A DNA stretch of 64,000 nt from Impatiens glandulifera (lineage: Eukaryota > Streptophyta > Magnoliopsida > Ericales > Balsaminaceae). Location of the stretch: NCBI RefSeq assembly GCF_907164915.1, contig NW_025919318.1:1-64000 (forward strand), written 5' to 3'. Shown here piece by piece: positions 12,239 through 23,605 of this stretch. Made by a program: the position numbers and the translations under genes. The notes below the pieces were generated by a model. That model was given only the letters and a program-made list of their open reading frames with translations. It had not been told where the DNA came from and made no database searches. Positions within the stretch are counted from its first letter, which is position 1, and the number at the start of each line of letters is the position of its first letter.

Positions 12239-13074
12239 TGTTGGAATTTTTAAACTAATTCTATAAATTCCATTAAAGAATGGAAATTAAAATGTGGGTA
12301 ATAAAATTAAATCAAATTCACATAAAATTAAAACGTGAATTAAAGGGTGAAATTTGATCCAAATGTTTGAATTAATTAATTTAAACTAATTAACTAAAAT
12401 GCCTTGATGACCAATTAACAAAATATTGTTAATTTGTAGCGTGACTTACATGAGTTTGTTATTATTATTAATTGTTATGATAATTTAATATCATTATTAA
12501 CAGATTAAAAAACCATGTAACGTGAGTATTGCAAAATAAATGTCTTCATTAATTTTGGCAAACAATTACCCTTTATTAAGAAGAAATATTAAGGCAAATG
12601 AAGAGGCAAGCAATGCCAACCTTTGGATCAATTGATGATTTAATTAACTATTTATTATTTCAACAATCTAAATAGCCATTCTATCCCACACCATCCAATG
12701 GACAAAAAAATACACATCACTTCATCCTTAATTTTTTTCATACTAGAATTCCAAAAGCCCTCTTCTTATTTTGTAAGTGTTCTTCGAGTTCTTCGCTCGA
12801 TATTTTTCGTTGAAACCCGGTGATAGTTCAGGTATGCTGATCAAGTTCGACAAGTATTGATTTCAGTGCAGAATTACTACTGGATAACCATCTACGATAA
12901 GCTCCAGCACAAACGGGAGATGATGGAACTATTTTAAGGGAAATGTGTCTAACACATGCCTTGAATCAACATTTTATCTAGTGATTTCGATTTTTGTAAT
13001 ATTGTATTTATTTAATTTATTTGTAACATCACTTTATATATATTATCTGTTATTTCAAGACAATATTTCTAACA
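12239..13074 (+). repeat. 3' LTR of copia element (836 bp)
   Basis: Aligns over its whole length with 7168-8013; the main differences are scattered substitutions and small indels around 12730 and 12880. Ends ATATTTCTAACA and is followed by the target-site copy ATTTG. Confidence 0.92.
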
Positions 13075-13079
13075 ATTTG

Positions 13080-13469
13080 TACATGACTATCTAAAACAAC
13101 ATTAACTAAATGCTATCAATCGATAATGAAAATGCAAATGACTTGAATAATCTATTGATATTCATTCTTAATAGGAGTTGATTTTTCAACAAATGGCTAT
13201 GATTATCTCTTTATCATTATCCTATAGATTTTACGGATTCTTTGTTAATATTTGTTAAATTATTCCTTATCAATGCTTGGAAGACCTCGACGAATGCTAC
13301 ATACATAAACACCAGGTCAATTCATCACCGACTCACTCCAAGTTTTATCTTTCCATCACCCTAAAAAGTATAAATTGGATGACAAAAACTTAGTGTTAGA
13401 TGTCATGCTTGAATCTGCATTTTCAAAAAACTAGTTTGTTATAATCAAACTTCATTCGAGAGGGCACTT
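13080..13469. other. Unassigned stretch between copia element and R2
   Basis: Single-copy-looking AT-rich DNA. No coding region, repeat or RNA gene recognised. Confidence 0.4.
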
Positions 13470-16310
13470 TGTAAGCACTAAAATTTTACATACCCAATTT
13501 ATAAATTATGAAATAATTATTTTGGAATAAATAAATTTAATATAATTAAAACTAATGCCAAAACCTAATTAAATAATTAATTGGATTAATTATTTTGATA
13601 ATTAAATCTTAATTAATTAAGAATAATGGCCAAGCAAAATAAATAAAATAATTTGGGATAAATGTTGTACACGTTTTATCTCAAATTAATTTTAGGAAAA
13701 TCAAAAGAAATTAAAATAAATAATTTAGGATAAATGTTGTATCTATTTTATCCAAATAAATTATTTATTAAACCCAAAAATATACAAAAATCAATAAATA
13801 AATAAAATAAATTGGCAAAATAATGTCATATTTATAAAAAATGTTTTGTATATTTTTTTAATTAAAAATAAAAAAAAGATTAAAGAAAAATTGATTTCAA
13901 ACAAACCCTTAAGGCTAAAAATTATTTGCGATATGGTGTGGCTGAATTTCAGAAGAACCGTTGCAACAGAATCTTCATCCATCAGATAGGTGCTAGTAAT
14001 TATCCAAAGCCCATGAGATGTCCGCGTCGCTCGTTACAACGGAAAGAATGCGCTTCCGTACAACACAAGATTGAATAACGCATGTCTCATCGTCGTTAGT
14101 CAAAACACGACGGAATGCTCCATCGTAGATGGAACCTAGATGTAAAGCCAACAGAGTGTCCCGCGTTTAGATTTACGCCTCAAACGACGTTATTTTATCA
14201 TCTGTTGTCTTCTTCCTCGCGACGATGATCAGGATAAGAATGGTAACCATCTTTGATTTCTCAAAGATGGAACTTTGTCATTTCTCCACCTTTTGACTTT
14301 GTTCAAAAGGTGAAATGATAACCCTGTTCCGGTGATCATTTCAACTACATGTAGGAACATCATTGATGAATATACCAACAACTGGCCGAAGAACAGCCAA
14401 AAGACCATAAGTGGTCTTTTGACTTAATGAAGGTCACTTGGTCGATGAAACGACCTTGGGAGGTTATAAATTGCCTCCCTTGAGCTATCCGAAGACAAGT
14501 GATTCACTCCCAAGCCCTCAATCAATTCTTTTTAGAAATTTACAATTAAAGTTTCAAGCTTCTAAATTTATGAAATATTTGTGTAAAGCCTCAAAACTCG
14601 GATTTATGCGTTCACAAAGCTTCCCTAAGAGATAAAGAGTGTTCTTCAACTATTAGTAAGCTTTCAATCATCTTTCAATTCAATCTTCCAGTTTGAAATT
14701 GAAAATTTCATATTTCAGTTTTCACAGTTTTATATATTGTCTGATTGTTGGATTTCTTGATTGGAAAACGATCCTAAGATTAATTCTAAACTTTATGTCA
14801 AAGTCAAACCCTATAAATCAATCTAGATAAAAAACTCAAATTTGAATTTGGAAAATTTCAAAAATGGGTTTTCTATTCTTGAGTTATTACTCAAAATAGC
14901 AACCTAGAAAACTTCCCAACATGTTTCTAATTATGTTGGGAACCTATTTAGACCCGTTTTGATCCATCCCGATCATGTTTGATAAAAAATTAATATTTTT
15001 TATAAAAATAAAATTTTCATTTCTTGAATTGGTCAAACGAACATCTATTGTACATATTTTGGTTCCAATTAATCATATGAAGCATAAGAAAGCTATTGAC
15101 AAGTCTCTTACGCTTCATCAAAGCCTAAAAATCAAAAACCTGTTTTTAATGACAAAATTGTTTTGATTTAATGGGACATCACTAGTTGAATGACACTTTG
15201 GGACGATGTTCAAAATGATCCATGGAGCTTTGTGCAGCTTCCCATGCCCATGGATCAAAGGATCTGAGCATCAAACAAAACTTCAATACCTATAGTTTTG
15301 ATATTCGTGAGGACCAGGAAATTTAGCATGGGTCTAGCCAGGACTGTGTGTTTTCACGTCCATGACCGAAAAAAGTTAGGAAATGGCTAATTTAGGACTG
15401 AGGGACATCAACACCTAAGACCGAGAAAAAGGTTAGTCCTTGGCAAACCAAGGACGGTGTGTTCTCTACACTTATGACCAACGAAATTAGCCCATGATTA
15501 ACTCAAGACCGAGAATTTTTGCACCGATCGAGATTTCCGGAATCTCGACCGAGGGATTCAGCACTTCGACCGAGGACTTCAATACCCCGACCAAGGGACA
15601 TCAGCATCCCGACCGAGGATGTTAGCACCTCAACCGAGAGATATTAGCACCTCGACCGAGAATCCTGAATCTCGACCAAGGGGATTCAGACACAAGATTG
15701 AGGGATTTTAGCCTTGACGGGTAAAATCGCACTTAGGACCGAGGACATGGTCTATTTGTATTTAATTATTAATTTCCATTTTTTTTTTGTAATTTTGGGA
15801 TTATAAATCATTTTTTAAAAATCCCTAAAAATAAAAAATGGTTTCTAAATATTTTTTGAAAATTTTCACAACAAATATTTTGATATGGGCTCGTTTGGGA
15901 TTTATTTTTGAACCATAATATATTTTTAAACTGATGTTCTTTAGGTACATCCCTCCTTAGTCAACGTCATCATCTAAGAGTAACAACATTTAAATATTGT
16001 TATTACAATTTTAAATACACAAAAAATATGTGCATGAAGAATAATAATTTAAAATAAAACGTTATACAACTAATTTTCAAAAACCCATGATTTTATAAAG
16101 TAAAGACTGTTTTAAAAAAAATAATGAAGGATAAAGCGCAAAAGCCCTTTCCCAAGTATCATTAAACTACGAATAAAACAAAACTCTGTTTAAAAATACG
16201 TTTGCATATGTACGTATTTTTCTTTATTGATTTTAAACTAAAAATAAATTGACAACTTTTTATCCAATAGATAATCTTTTAAATTGACCTTTTATTTACA
16301 AATATTCATA
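13470..16310 (+). mobile_element. Family-R long repeat, copy R2 (LTR-like)
   Basis: Begins TGTAAGCACTAAAATTTTACATACC, matching the start of R3 read on its minus strand (TGTAAACATGAAAATTTGACATACC). It proceeds through the same blocks: a GATCATTTCAACTACATGTAGGA-type block near 14330, a Ser/Pro-rich chance ORF, a GACCGAG minisatellite (15290-15755) and a ...AGTATCATTAAACTACG... block near 16155. Similarity to R3 fades near 16310, and the CCGGGGGTTACA terminus of R3 is not seen, so the 3' end is lost. The part from 14690 onward is included in segmental copy B. Confidence 0.72.
15290..15755 (+). repeat. GACCGAG minisatellite in R2
   Basis: Degenerate 20-30-bp units of the type CGACCGAGGACTTCAGCACC, clearest at 15538-15720. 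It is markedly more GC-rich than its surroundings. Equivalent arrays lie at 620-1070 (same strand) and, inverted as CTCGGTC, at 27100-27480 and 33170-33540. Confidence 0.75.
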
Positions 16311-17600
16311 AGCAAACCATGTTAAAAATTTTTGAATCTCAATTTTTTTTTGGAGACAAGGATTTTTGGCCGTTATAAATAATAAATATGTTTTAGAATT
16401 TGTCTTGAAGATAAATTATAAAAAATGAATAAAAAAAGTTATTTGATAATCTTATATAAATATGCTGAAATATAACTTTATGAATTATCTTTAAAAAAAT
16501 ATATTTTTAAAATTTTGAACTATTTATAAATTCGAAATAATAAAAAAAAATTGTATAATTCAATTTGCGTTTATAGTATGAATTTTATGAGAATTATATC
16601 TTTACTAAAAATAAATCTTAAATTATATTTCTACATATTTATAAGATTTTCCAAATCTTTTCACTAAATTTCCATAAATTCTCATTAATGATTTAGCACA
16701 TTCAACTAAATATTCATCTTACTATAAATATTCATCGTACTATTAAAACTTATTTAAATTTATTTTAATATATATTATTTTAGATTTAATTTTATAATAA
16801 TAAAATATTATTATTTATTATCTCAAAAATATTTTAAGAATTTAATTATAAACATTTATACTCTAAAAGTGTAATGCTTATATATCTATATAAAAATTAA
16901 TTATATATAAATTTAAATTATAATAATTGAAAATATATTATTAAAATAATAAAATATTTTATAATAATTTAAAATATAATATAAAAATAATAAAATATTA
17001 ATTTTATACATAATATTTTTTAAAATGTTAATAAAATTACTTGAAATAACAATAATATAATAAAATTATATTGTCACAATTAGAAAGGATGGATGTTATA
17101 TTTTTAAGAATTGTTATTTTTATTATCATTAATATAATAGTTTGTATTTTTAGAATAATTTAGTAGACTAAAATTAGTTACATTAAAATAATAGTGTAAA
17201 AGTCGGACATATTGGTTGTATTCAATAATTAAGGATTTTTTTGGTTTGTAATGTTTCCCTCGTAATTTTAAATTGTCGTTAGATTTAAATTAATTTTTTT
17301 TTAAAATAGATATACATAACGTATATATTCGTTAACTTCTACTATTGTTCGATAATATTATTTGTTATAAAATTTTGCTAAACAATACATAATCTATATT
17401 ACAAAGAATCAAATAATTTTGTATGTTATCAATTAACCTATAAAATGTAAATGTTTTAACAAAAAATACTATAAGTAAATTAATAAAATAAAATAACAAA
17501 ACCAAATTTGAAGATATCAAATAATAATAATTAATATTATTTGTAATAAAAAAAATTAAAGTAAAAGAAATAAGGTCTAAAACACTTGGTACATGTTGAA
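16311..17600. other. AT-rich upstream region of PICKLE pseudogene B
   Basis: Matches 1561-3000 with numerous small differences. No ORF. Presumed old promoter side of the CHD3 gene; identity to copy A rises sharply after about 17460. Confidence 0.6.
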
Positions 17601-18289
17601 GCGGAAATCAGTCTTTCATTCTCACTTCTGTCTCTTTTCTTCTGCTTGTCATGTCTGCGGCGACTTAGAGGTCTGATTTGCTCTTAAATCGAAGTTCGTC
17701 ATTGTTCATATTAGTTGTTAGATTAAATATTTAATTTGGATCGTAATTCATCTGCTCATAGCTGTGTTTTGCTAGTATTTTTCGTTCTTTGATGTTACAG
17801 GAAATGTCAAGTCCGGTGGAGAGACTTCTGACTAGAATATTCATTATTTGGATGATATCATGCGCCCGAAAGCAACGCTCTGATATTCAGATTCTTAAAG
17901 TATAATTAGAGATGATACAGTGAGTTGTTTGTCTATCTAGTGAGACTTGTACTTACTCAATTGAAAAGTCATTTTCCTATAAACCGGAGGTGTCTTGAAT
18001 GTGTAAGATTGTTCTCTCTATGAATCTTATTTGTCAAATGCCACAATGAAACAATTTGCTCAGAATTATAATATATTGTTTGTGTTTTTTTGGCTAAATT
18101 ACACTATTATGCTTGCAGGTAAGCCCTTTAAATGATATTGAAAAGATACTACACTCTGAAATGCGTCCTATAGTCCCCGATGATAGTGATTCCACAGAGA
18201 TGAGCTCTGGTCAATTGCCGGTGAGACAATACCTGATCAAGTGAATACGATTATCTTATCTTCATTGCATATGGTATTTCCCGTTCTTG

Positions 18290-19130
18290 TTAATCCTTAT
18301 CAACTTGATGACTAACATGTTATGATTCTGTTTTATGAAACACTAGTTCCTTATCCAACTCCATATTCTCATTGGGGAATTTATCCATATCCTAGTACAA
18401 CTTAGATCCCAACCATACATTAGACACTTGCCGAGATGGAGAAATAGAAAACAGGATTGTAACTGAAGGTAAGGATTAAATTGCAATAAAAGTCAATGAA
18501 ACTTCGAGAATCATTTTAAATGGAAATAATATTAAGGTTGGAGAGACAGTAAACACAACTTTTGATTTTGAAGATAACGGAGCGATAGAGCGTGCTGAAA
18601 GTGGAAGTGAAGAATCGTCATATTTAAATGATAAAAATCTCTAAGAAGAAAAAGAAATTATCACCACTAAAAACAGAATCTTTCAGGAGATGCTCATAAA
18701 AGAAGCTAGTGCACATAATGCCTATAATCATGCAAATGAAATTTCTTGTGTTCCGCCTAATATCAACATAGGAATGAACTTTTGGAGTGAATAAGTTGTT
18801 GGTGGAGCAGTGAAAGTGGACCATTATATCACTATTAGCTATTGTTCCAATTCAAGGAAGAAGAACAATAGCATCCAATCATTGTGTTCAAGTTGACCGT
18901 GAATTGAAGAGAGAAGATAAAGCAATATAACAGGAAGTCGACTAGAAGGTCAATGCTACGCAAATAGGTGAAAAAGTAAAGAACTACAAGCAAGAGTGAA
19001 AACTATAACCACCAAAATTTAGATTATGAATGATGAGTTAGGAAGACTTTCTAAAGAATAAGAGAAACTTCAATTAAAAAAACTTAATTAAGACAGATTT
19101 GATTAAAGTATGTGGACTTAAAACAATATC
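18290..19130 (+). pseudogene. G-box-binding factor (bZIP) pseudogene, left arm
   Basis: GBFs are nuclear bZIP transcription factors that bind CACGTG. Frameshifted plus-strand reading gives a proline-rich N-terminal piece (FYETLVPYPTPYSHWGIYPYPST, cf. PPYGTP-PYPA-YP in the family). A central acidic Ser-rich region follows (NGNNIKVGETVNTT ... AESGSEESS), then SCVPPNINIGMNFW, PRELKRED, and a basic region readable as YNRKSTRRSMLRK, where the last invariant Arg of N-x7-R has become Met. A degraded leucine zipper ends the match. These segments come from several exons in normal GBF genes but run on here without recognisable introns, suggesting an mRNA-derived copy. The 18624-18824 minus ORF is a shadow. 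Confidence 0.78.
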
Positions 19131-19309
19131 ACATCTAGAGATTTTTACTTATATTAGAATTAATGTTGAGTCTTTTAACGAGAAAGAAAACAATTAGGAT
19201 TTTGTTCTACAAAGTATAGGATATGAGATTCTTTCATTATCTGATTATAATAGAAGTAGCTTAATTTTGGACATTAACTAAATTATTAGTCTTTTACATC
19301 TTCATATCG

Positions 19310-19372
19310 TGAACATTTGAATGAAATTGGCATGTCTGGATGTAAACCTGTCGACACTCCATAAATATGGTT
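19310..19372 (+). pseudogene. Short copia pol fragment near palindrome centre
   Basis: Reads EHLNEIGMSGCKPVDTP, close to the copia motif (...TGM-GCKPVDTPM) between reverse transcriptase and RNase H. A diverged counterpart lies in the opposite arm around 19505-19560. Only about 17 residues, so the call is tentative. Confidence 0.5.
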
Positions 19373-19719
19373 CACAAATTTGAAAATAACAATGACACTG
19401 TTATAAACGACAACTTATTGTTTATTGTTAAAAATTTGTTGTCGCTCGGAACAGTGTCATTGTTTTTTTTTTCATTTTCGTAGACCGTATCCATTTGGTG
19501 TCAGGAAACTTATATTTAAGCATGCTTGTTTTATTAAATAATTCACGTTCAGAATAGGATGATAATGACTAATAATTTAGGTACTATCACATATTAAACT
19601 ACTTCTGTTATGATTAGAAATGGAAGAATCTCATATCCTAAATTTTTTAAGAACAAAAGCTTAATTATTTTATTTTTCGCTATAAAGCTGAATATTATTA
19701 CTAATTCCATTACAAATCT

Positions 19720-20625
19720 CTAGCTTTTATATTTGTTTTGGTCTACGTACTTTAATCAAATATGTTTTAATTGAGTTTTTTTTTAATTCAAGCCTCTTAC
19801 ATTTTTCAGAATATTTATCAAACTCATCATTTATAATCTGATTTTCGTTGGTTATAGCTTCCACTTTTGCTTGTAGTTCTTTACATTCCACTTGTTGTGT
19901 AACATTGACCACTTAGATGACTTCCTGTTAGATTTCTTTATCTTATGTCTCTTCAATTCATATTAATCATGAACACAATAATCGAATGCCATCATTCTCC
20001 TCTTGGACTTGGAGAAATGGTTGGTGAGGCTATAATTGGTGGATTAAGTGTCACTTTCACTTTTATACCAGCAAATGATTCACTCTAAAAATCAAATCAT
20101 ATATTGAGATTAGGCGGAACACTAGAAAGTGCATTTGAATGGTTATATGAATTTTGTGCACTGGCTCTTTTTACAAGCATTTGGTGAAAAGTTCTCTTTT
20201 TAGTGATGGTAATTTTCTTTAATTTTGGAGATTGTTATCGTTTGAATCCGAAGAATATACACTTCCATTTCAGCACGTTTTCTTACTCCGTACGTCATCT
20301 CCAGAATCAGAAATTGTGTTTCCTGTCTCTCCAGCGTTACTACTATTTCCAACCAAAGTAGCTCCAAAAATTCCAATGCCCTTCTTTCAACCTCCTTTAC
20401 ACATCTGCAAGTGTTTTCTGCATGATTGTGATCGGAGGTGTACTAGGATGTGGAGCTGGATAAATAACTGGTGTTTCATAAGGCGGTATCATAGCATGAT
20501 GGCCTCCCCTTAAGTAAGAATGGTTTGCAGAAGAGGCAACAGTTGTGCCAAAGAAAGGAGGAGTCCCAACAGCAGCAACAACAAATTTCAGTCTAATATG
20601 GCTTCTTATGTTTGATTTTAATCTG
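19720..20625 (-). pseudogene. G-box-binding factor (bZIP) pseudogene, right arm
   Basis: On the minus strand, from 20625 downward: TPPFFGTTVASSANHSYLRG, GGHHAMIPPYETPVIYPAPHP (the proline-rich domain with the MPPYGTP motif), then GNSSNAGETGNTISDSGDD. At 19912-19727 lies a clean 61-codon frame containing CKELQAKVEAITNENQIIND and LELKKNSIKTYLIKV, the GBF leucine zipper (family pattern ECEELQ-KVE-L--EN ... ENNSIKEEL). Several frameshifts and stops separate these pieces. It is better preserved in the zipper than the left arm and poorer in the basic region. The plus-strand 93-residue frame at 20232-20513 is its antisense shadow. Confidence 0.8.
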
Positions 20626-22718
20626 TAAACAATTGTCAGAATTATCTAAAAGCTACAATTACTGGACAAGTTTATGTTGAAACTTAAAAACAAGGTCATA
20701 GAATTCTGAATTATTCAAATTTCAACACATGCTGGAGATTCTGGAAGATACCTAATTCATATGGTAGGTTTAAGTTACATATTATTTATTGCTTCTATCC
20801 TCACAGTCTAGTATTATTTTTGTAGTAAAATGTTATTTTCGCCCCTTAGAAATGGCAATATGAAAGGATAGATGGCAAAATTGGAGGAGTCGAGGGGCAA
20901 AAAAAATAGATCAGTTTAATGAAAAGAAATCCTCCAGATTTTGTTTTCTGTTATCATACATGACAGGTAAATGCATGATCCGCCGGGTATACTTATAAAT
21001 TATCTTCTATTATAAGTTTTAGTTTTTCTATTTCCTATCTTGGAGCAGTGATTGGAATCCCATGCTGATTCGCAAGCAATGGCTAGAGCTCGTCGTCTTG
21101 GACAAACAAATAAGGTAGAGAGCTCACTTTCATTATATATTATGCGATATGATTTAGGATAATTATATGTAGTGGGATTTGATTAGGATACTGTATTATG
21201 AGCTATTATATTTTTAATACTACAATTCTATTTAAATACAATTAATATCTTTACTTTACAGGTACTGATTTTAAGACTTGTACCAAGAGGTATCATTGAA
21301 GAAGGGATGATACAGATAACAAGGAAAAAAAAATGGTCTTAGAGCATCTTGTTGTTGGAAATATTAAATCACATAACATTAATCAGGTATGAAATTTGCG
21401 TATTCAATAGTAGTAAGGGAATGTGATAAATAAATATCACCACATTATCATTTTAAACTTTGAACATTATCATTTTTTAACTAGAGTTCATTTAATTCAT
21501 TTTAAAGCTTGTAATGATGTTGGTTTTCAACACCAATTTGCGGTTTTAGGAATTTATGGAATAATGAAATTTTTACAACCTTTAAATATATATATATATC
21601 ATAAAGTATTTTTATTAAACTATACACACTCATATATGTAATTTCATTTAGGTTGTGCATTTAGGAATGAATTTGAATATGAGGTTGTGCAATTGAAGGA
21701 TGATTGGATTCTTCATATTATTTAATTACATGAAGACTTAAATGACATATTAACGTATGGTTCAAAGGTGCTATTTGCTAACGATGCTGCAATATGAACC
21801 CACACAATCTGTTAAAATGTATCATTTTTAGGTGACTTAATCGTGACCAAGCTGGGGATGAAGATAATGTTGTTGATGAAGATGAGGACGATGAATTCTT
21901 AAAGACTTAATATATCGTCATCCTTGTTTCAATGTTTTATTATCTATTCCTATTTTTGAATATTATGAAACTGATGCAACAAAAGTTGTAGGTAGCACAC
22001 TTAATTATATATGTTGATGAACAAGTTAAAACTGCCGAAGATATTTCTGCAATCAACAAGCCCGAAACAACTAGTCTTTGTGAAGTGCCTAAATTATAAC
22101 AGGTATTTTGATATTATTGATGTAGTTTATGTCTTACTCAGTTTTAGAATTATATTATTTATTATTACTGAACTTGAATGGAAAGAAATGTGCATAACAA
22201 AGATCAGAAACATGTAGCTAATATTGATATAAACTTTGAACAATATATTGTTGTAGATTGAGGACGTAAGCTCGGATGAAGCTGAATTAAGTGATGTTGT
22301 TGGGAGAAAGGCCTCCAGAAAGCGAGTTCACATGACTATGACTTGCCCTGGTTTATTAGGAGGTTACACGTTTGGATTTGATGAATATGACTAAGTGAAG
22401 TTCATTCCAAGATTGAAACAAAAGACTTATGAAGAAATTAAGGAGTATATAATGAATTCAAAGATATTTTTTGTAAGTTTAATTGATCTAGTGTTCAATG
22501 CTAGTTCTTTATAACGAGAGTATAAAATCTATTAACACAAAACATGAGAGCATAAAATATGCTACTTATTCCAAAAACAAAAACTAAATTCTCATACAGC
22601 GTTTGAGTTTGAACGAATTCCCTTTTGCGATCTATTGGACTTAAACTAATAATATAATATATTATATAATAAGGAGCATTAGTTTTATTCAAGACATACA
22701 ATAAAGAAGGAACAAAAC

Positions 22719-22889
22719 CTGCATATTATTCACCAACTTACATTGGCTAAGTAGAATTTCTTTCAAATCCCTATAAGTGTCATCTTTTTCTACTTCCTTT
22801 GTAAATAAATGCATAAACATGCCACACAAATCTTTGTATTTGATATTTTGAAGTTCTCTTAGATCAACATTACTATTGTTCCCGTTGAT
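22719..22889. other. Junction between segmental copy B and FRS pseudogene
   Basis: Short non-coding stretch. It may contain the 3' end of the minus-strand FRS gene, but I cannot assign residues. Confidence 0.4.
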
Positions 22890-23605
22890 TCAGTTATCTA
22901 ATTCTAGTCCACCACCTCCTTAATATCAAGTCAGTAGGAATCCTTATCATGTTTTTCACCGTGAATATCTTCAGATTATGAGCAGACAAAATCTGACAAA
23001 AATTAAATTTACGATAAATACACTCAATGTTATCACCATTTTGATCAACTATAACTACATGATGGTATCTCCTCTTGTGAGGAGTTATTTTATATTTTTT
23101 ATGTGTATCAATATCCTCAAACATTCAACATCACAATCATGAGACATAAACCATTGTTGTTCAAAACACTTGAATACCTTAGGAATATAAACAATACTTG
23201 CATTCTTTAATATCTCAATTGGGTAGGACAGACTTGGCACACTTATAATTGATTTGAAATCAGATTTTAACTCATCATATCAACGTTCCTCGATGAGTCT
23301 ATTGAAGTATTTGAAAGAATCCAAGAACTTGTGCTTGTAGGAGACATACCTTTTCAAGAAACTATTAATTCTCTCACTTTTTTGTGTTGTAGTCATATCA
23401 GCACAATAAATATATCATCCATATGCTAAATCCTACTTTTGCCTAATGCAAAACATATGCTTCAATCAATCATTGTCTTCAAGCGCATACTTTGTCAACA
23501 TTTGATTACACGCTTCAAGAAAGTCTCCCTCTTCATCAAAATTATATATACATGAAAAAAATCATTTGAAAACTCTCTCAACTCATGAAACACATTGCTT
23601 AAATG

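Larger units (their letters stand above)
7168..13074 (+). mobile_element. Full-length degenerate Ty1/copia LTR retrotransposon, TSD ATTTG
   Basis: Two direct LTRs, TG...CA ended, are flanked by a perfect 5-bp duplication ATTTG at 7163-7167 and 13075-13079. The internal region (8014-12238, 4.2 kb) has no intact ORF. A purine tract GTGGGGGAT abuts the 3' LTR. An RNase H C-terminal relic near 11566-11700 fixes the superfamily as Ty1/copia and the orientation as plus. No initiator-Met primer site (TGGTATCAGAG) is visible directly after the 5' LTR, which is unusual for a plant copia element. LTRs differ at about 6% of positions in the first 120 bases compared by eye, implying an old insertion. Confidence 0.93.
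18260..20630. repeat. Large imperfect palindrome of two bZIP/GBF copies
   Basis: The left arm (about 18270-19400) and right arm (about 19440-20625, reversed) align over most of their length with a centre near 19425. Next to the centre, AACAATGACACTGTT-like words face each other across about 50 bases. Both arms carry the same order of G-box-binding-factor segments and, nearer the centre, a short copia-like segment. The arms have diverged substantially and share few stops, so the inversion is old. The palindrome sits exactly between two PICKLE exons and replaces those in between. Confidence 0.82.
17601..22490 (+). pseudogene. PICKLE-like CHD3 chromatin remodeller, copy B, broken
   Basis: Exons recognised in order. 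17804: ATG with MSSPVERLLTR, then frameshift. 18119-18243: after a TTGCAG acceptor, VSPLNDIEKILHSEMRP ... VRQYLIK, the PHD-to-chromodomain-1 join of PICKLE, with TGG of the next Trp now TGA. 20647-20945: KLQLLDKFMLKLK, FQHMLEILED, YERIDGKIGG and SSRFCFLLS in shifting frames, the SNF2 helicase C-terminal domain. 21049-21115: DWNPMLIRKQ frame-equivalent, then SQAMARARRLGQTNKV (motif VI region, family AHRLGQ). 21262-21386: LRLVPRGIIEEGMIQITRK. 21722-21797: DLNDILTYGSKVLFA. 22258-22490: IEDVSSDEAELSD and FIPRLKQKTYEEIKEY. The PHD finger, second chromodomain and ATP-binding half are gone, replaced by the bZIP palindrome (18260-20630). Not functional; the family assignment is strong. Confidence 0.88.
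14690..22718 (+). repeat. Segmental duplication, copy B (PICKLE-containing)
   Basis: Partner of 1-4510. Colinear from 14690 (matching base 1) to 17935, then again at about 22315-22718 (matching 4085-4510). The intervening 4.4 kb holds PICKLE exons plus a bZIP palindrome and is missing from copy A. Same-strand arrangement with a spacing of about 14.6 kb points to tandem duplication of a gene-plus-upstream block, later separated by retroelement insertion. Confidence 0.88.

Noticed and set aside
1..17935. The two PICKLE-linked copies as LTRs of a giant element
   Set aside because: Similarity extends through gene exons and resumes beyond a gap at 4085/22315, which fits a segmental duplication and not LTR ends.
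20232..20513. 93-codon plus-strand ORF
   Set aside because: Antisense to the minus-strand GBF pseudogene segment, which explains its composition.
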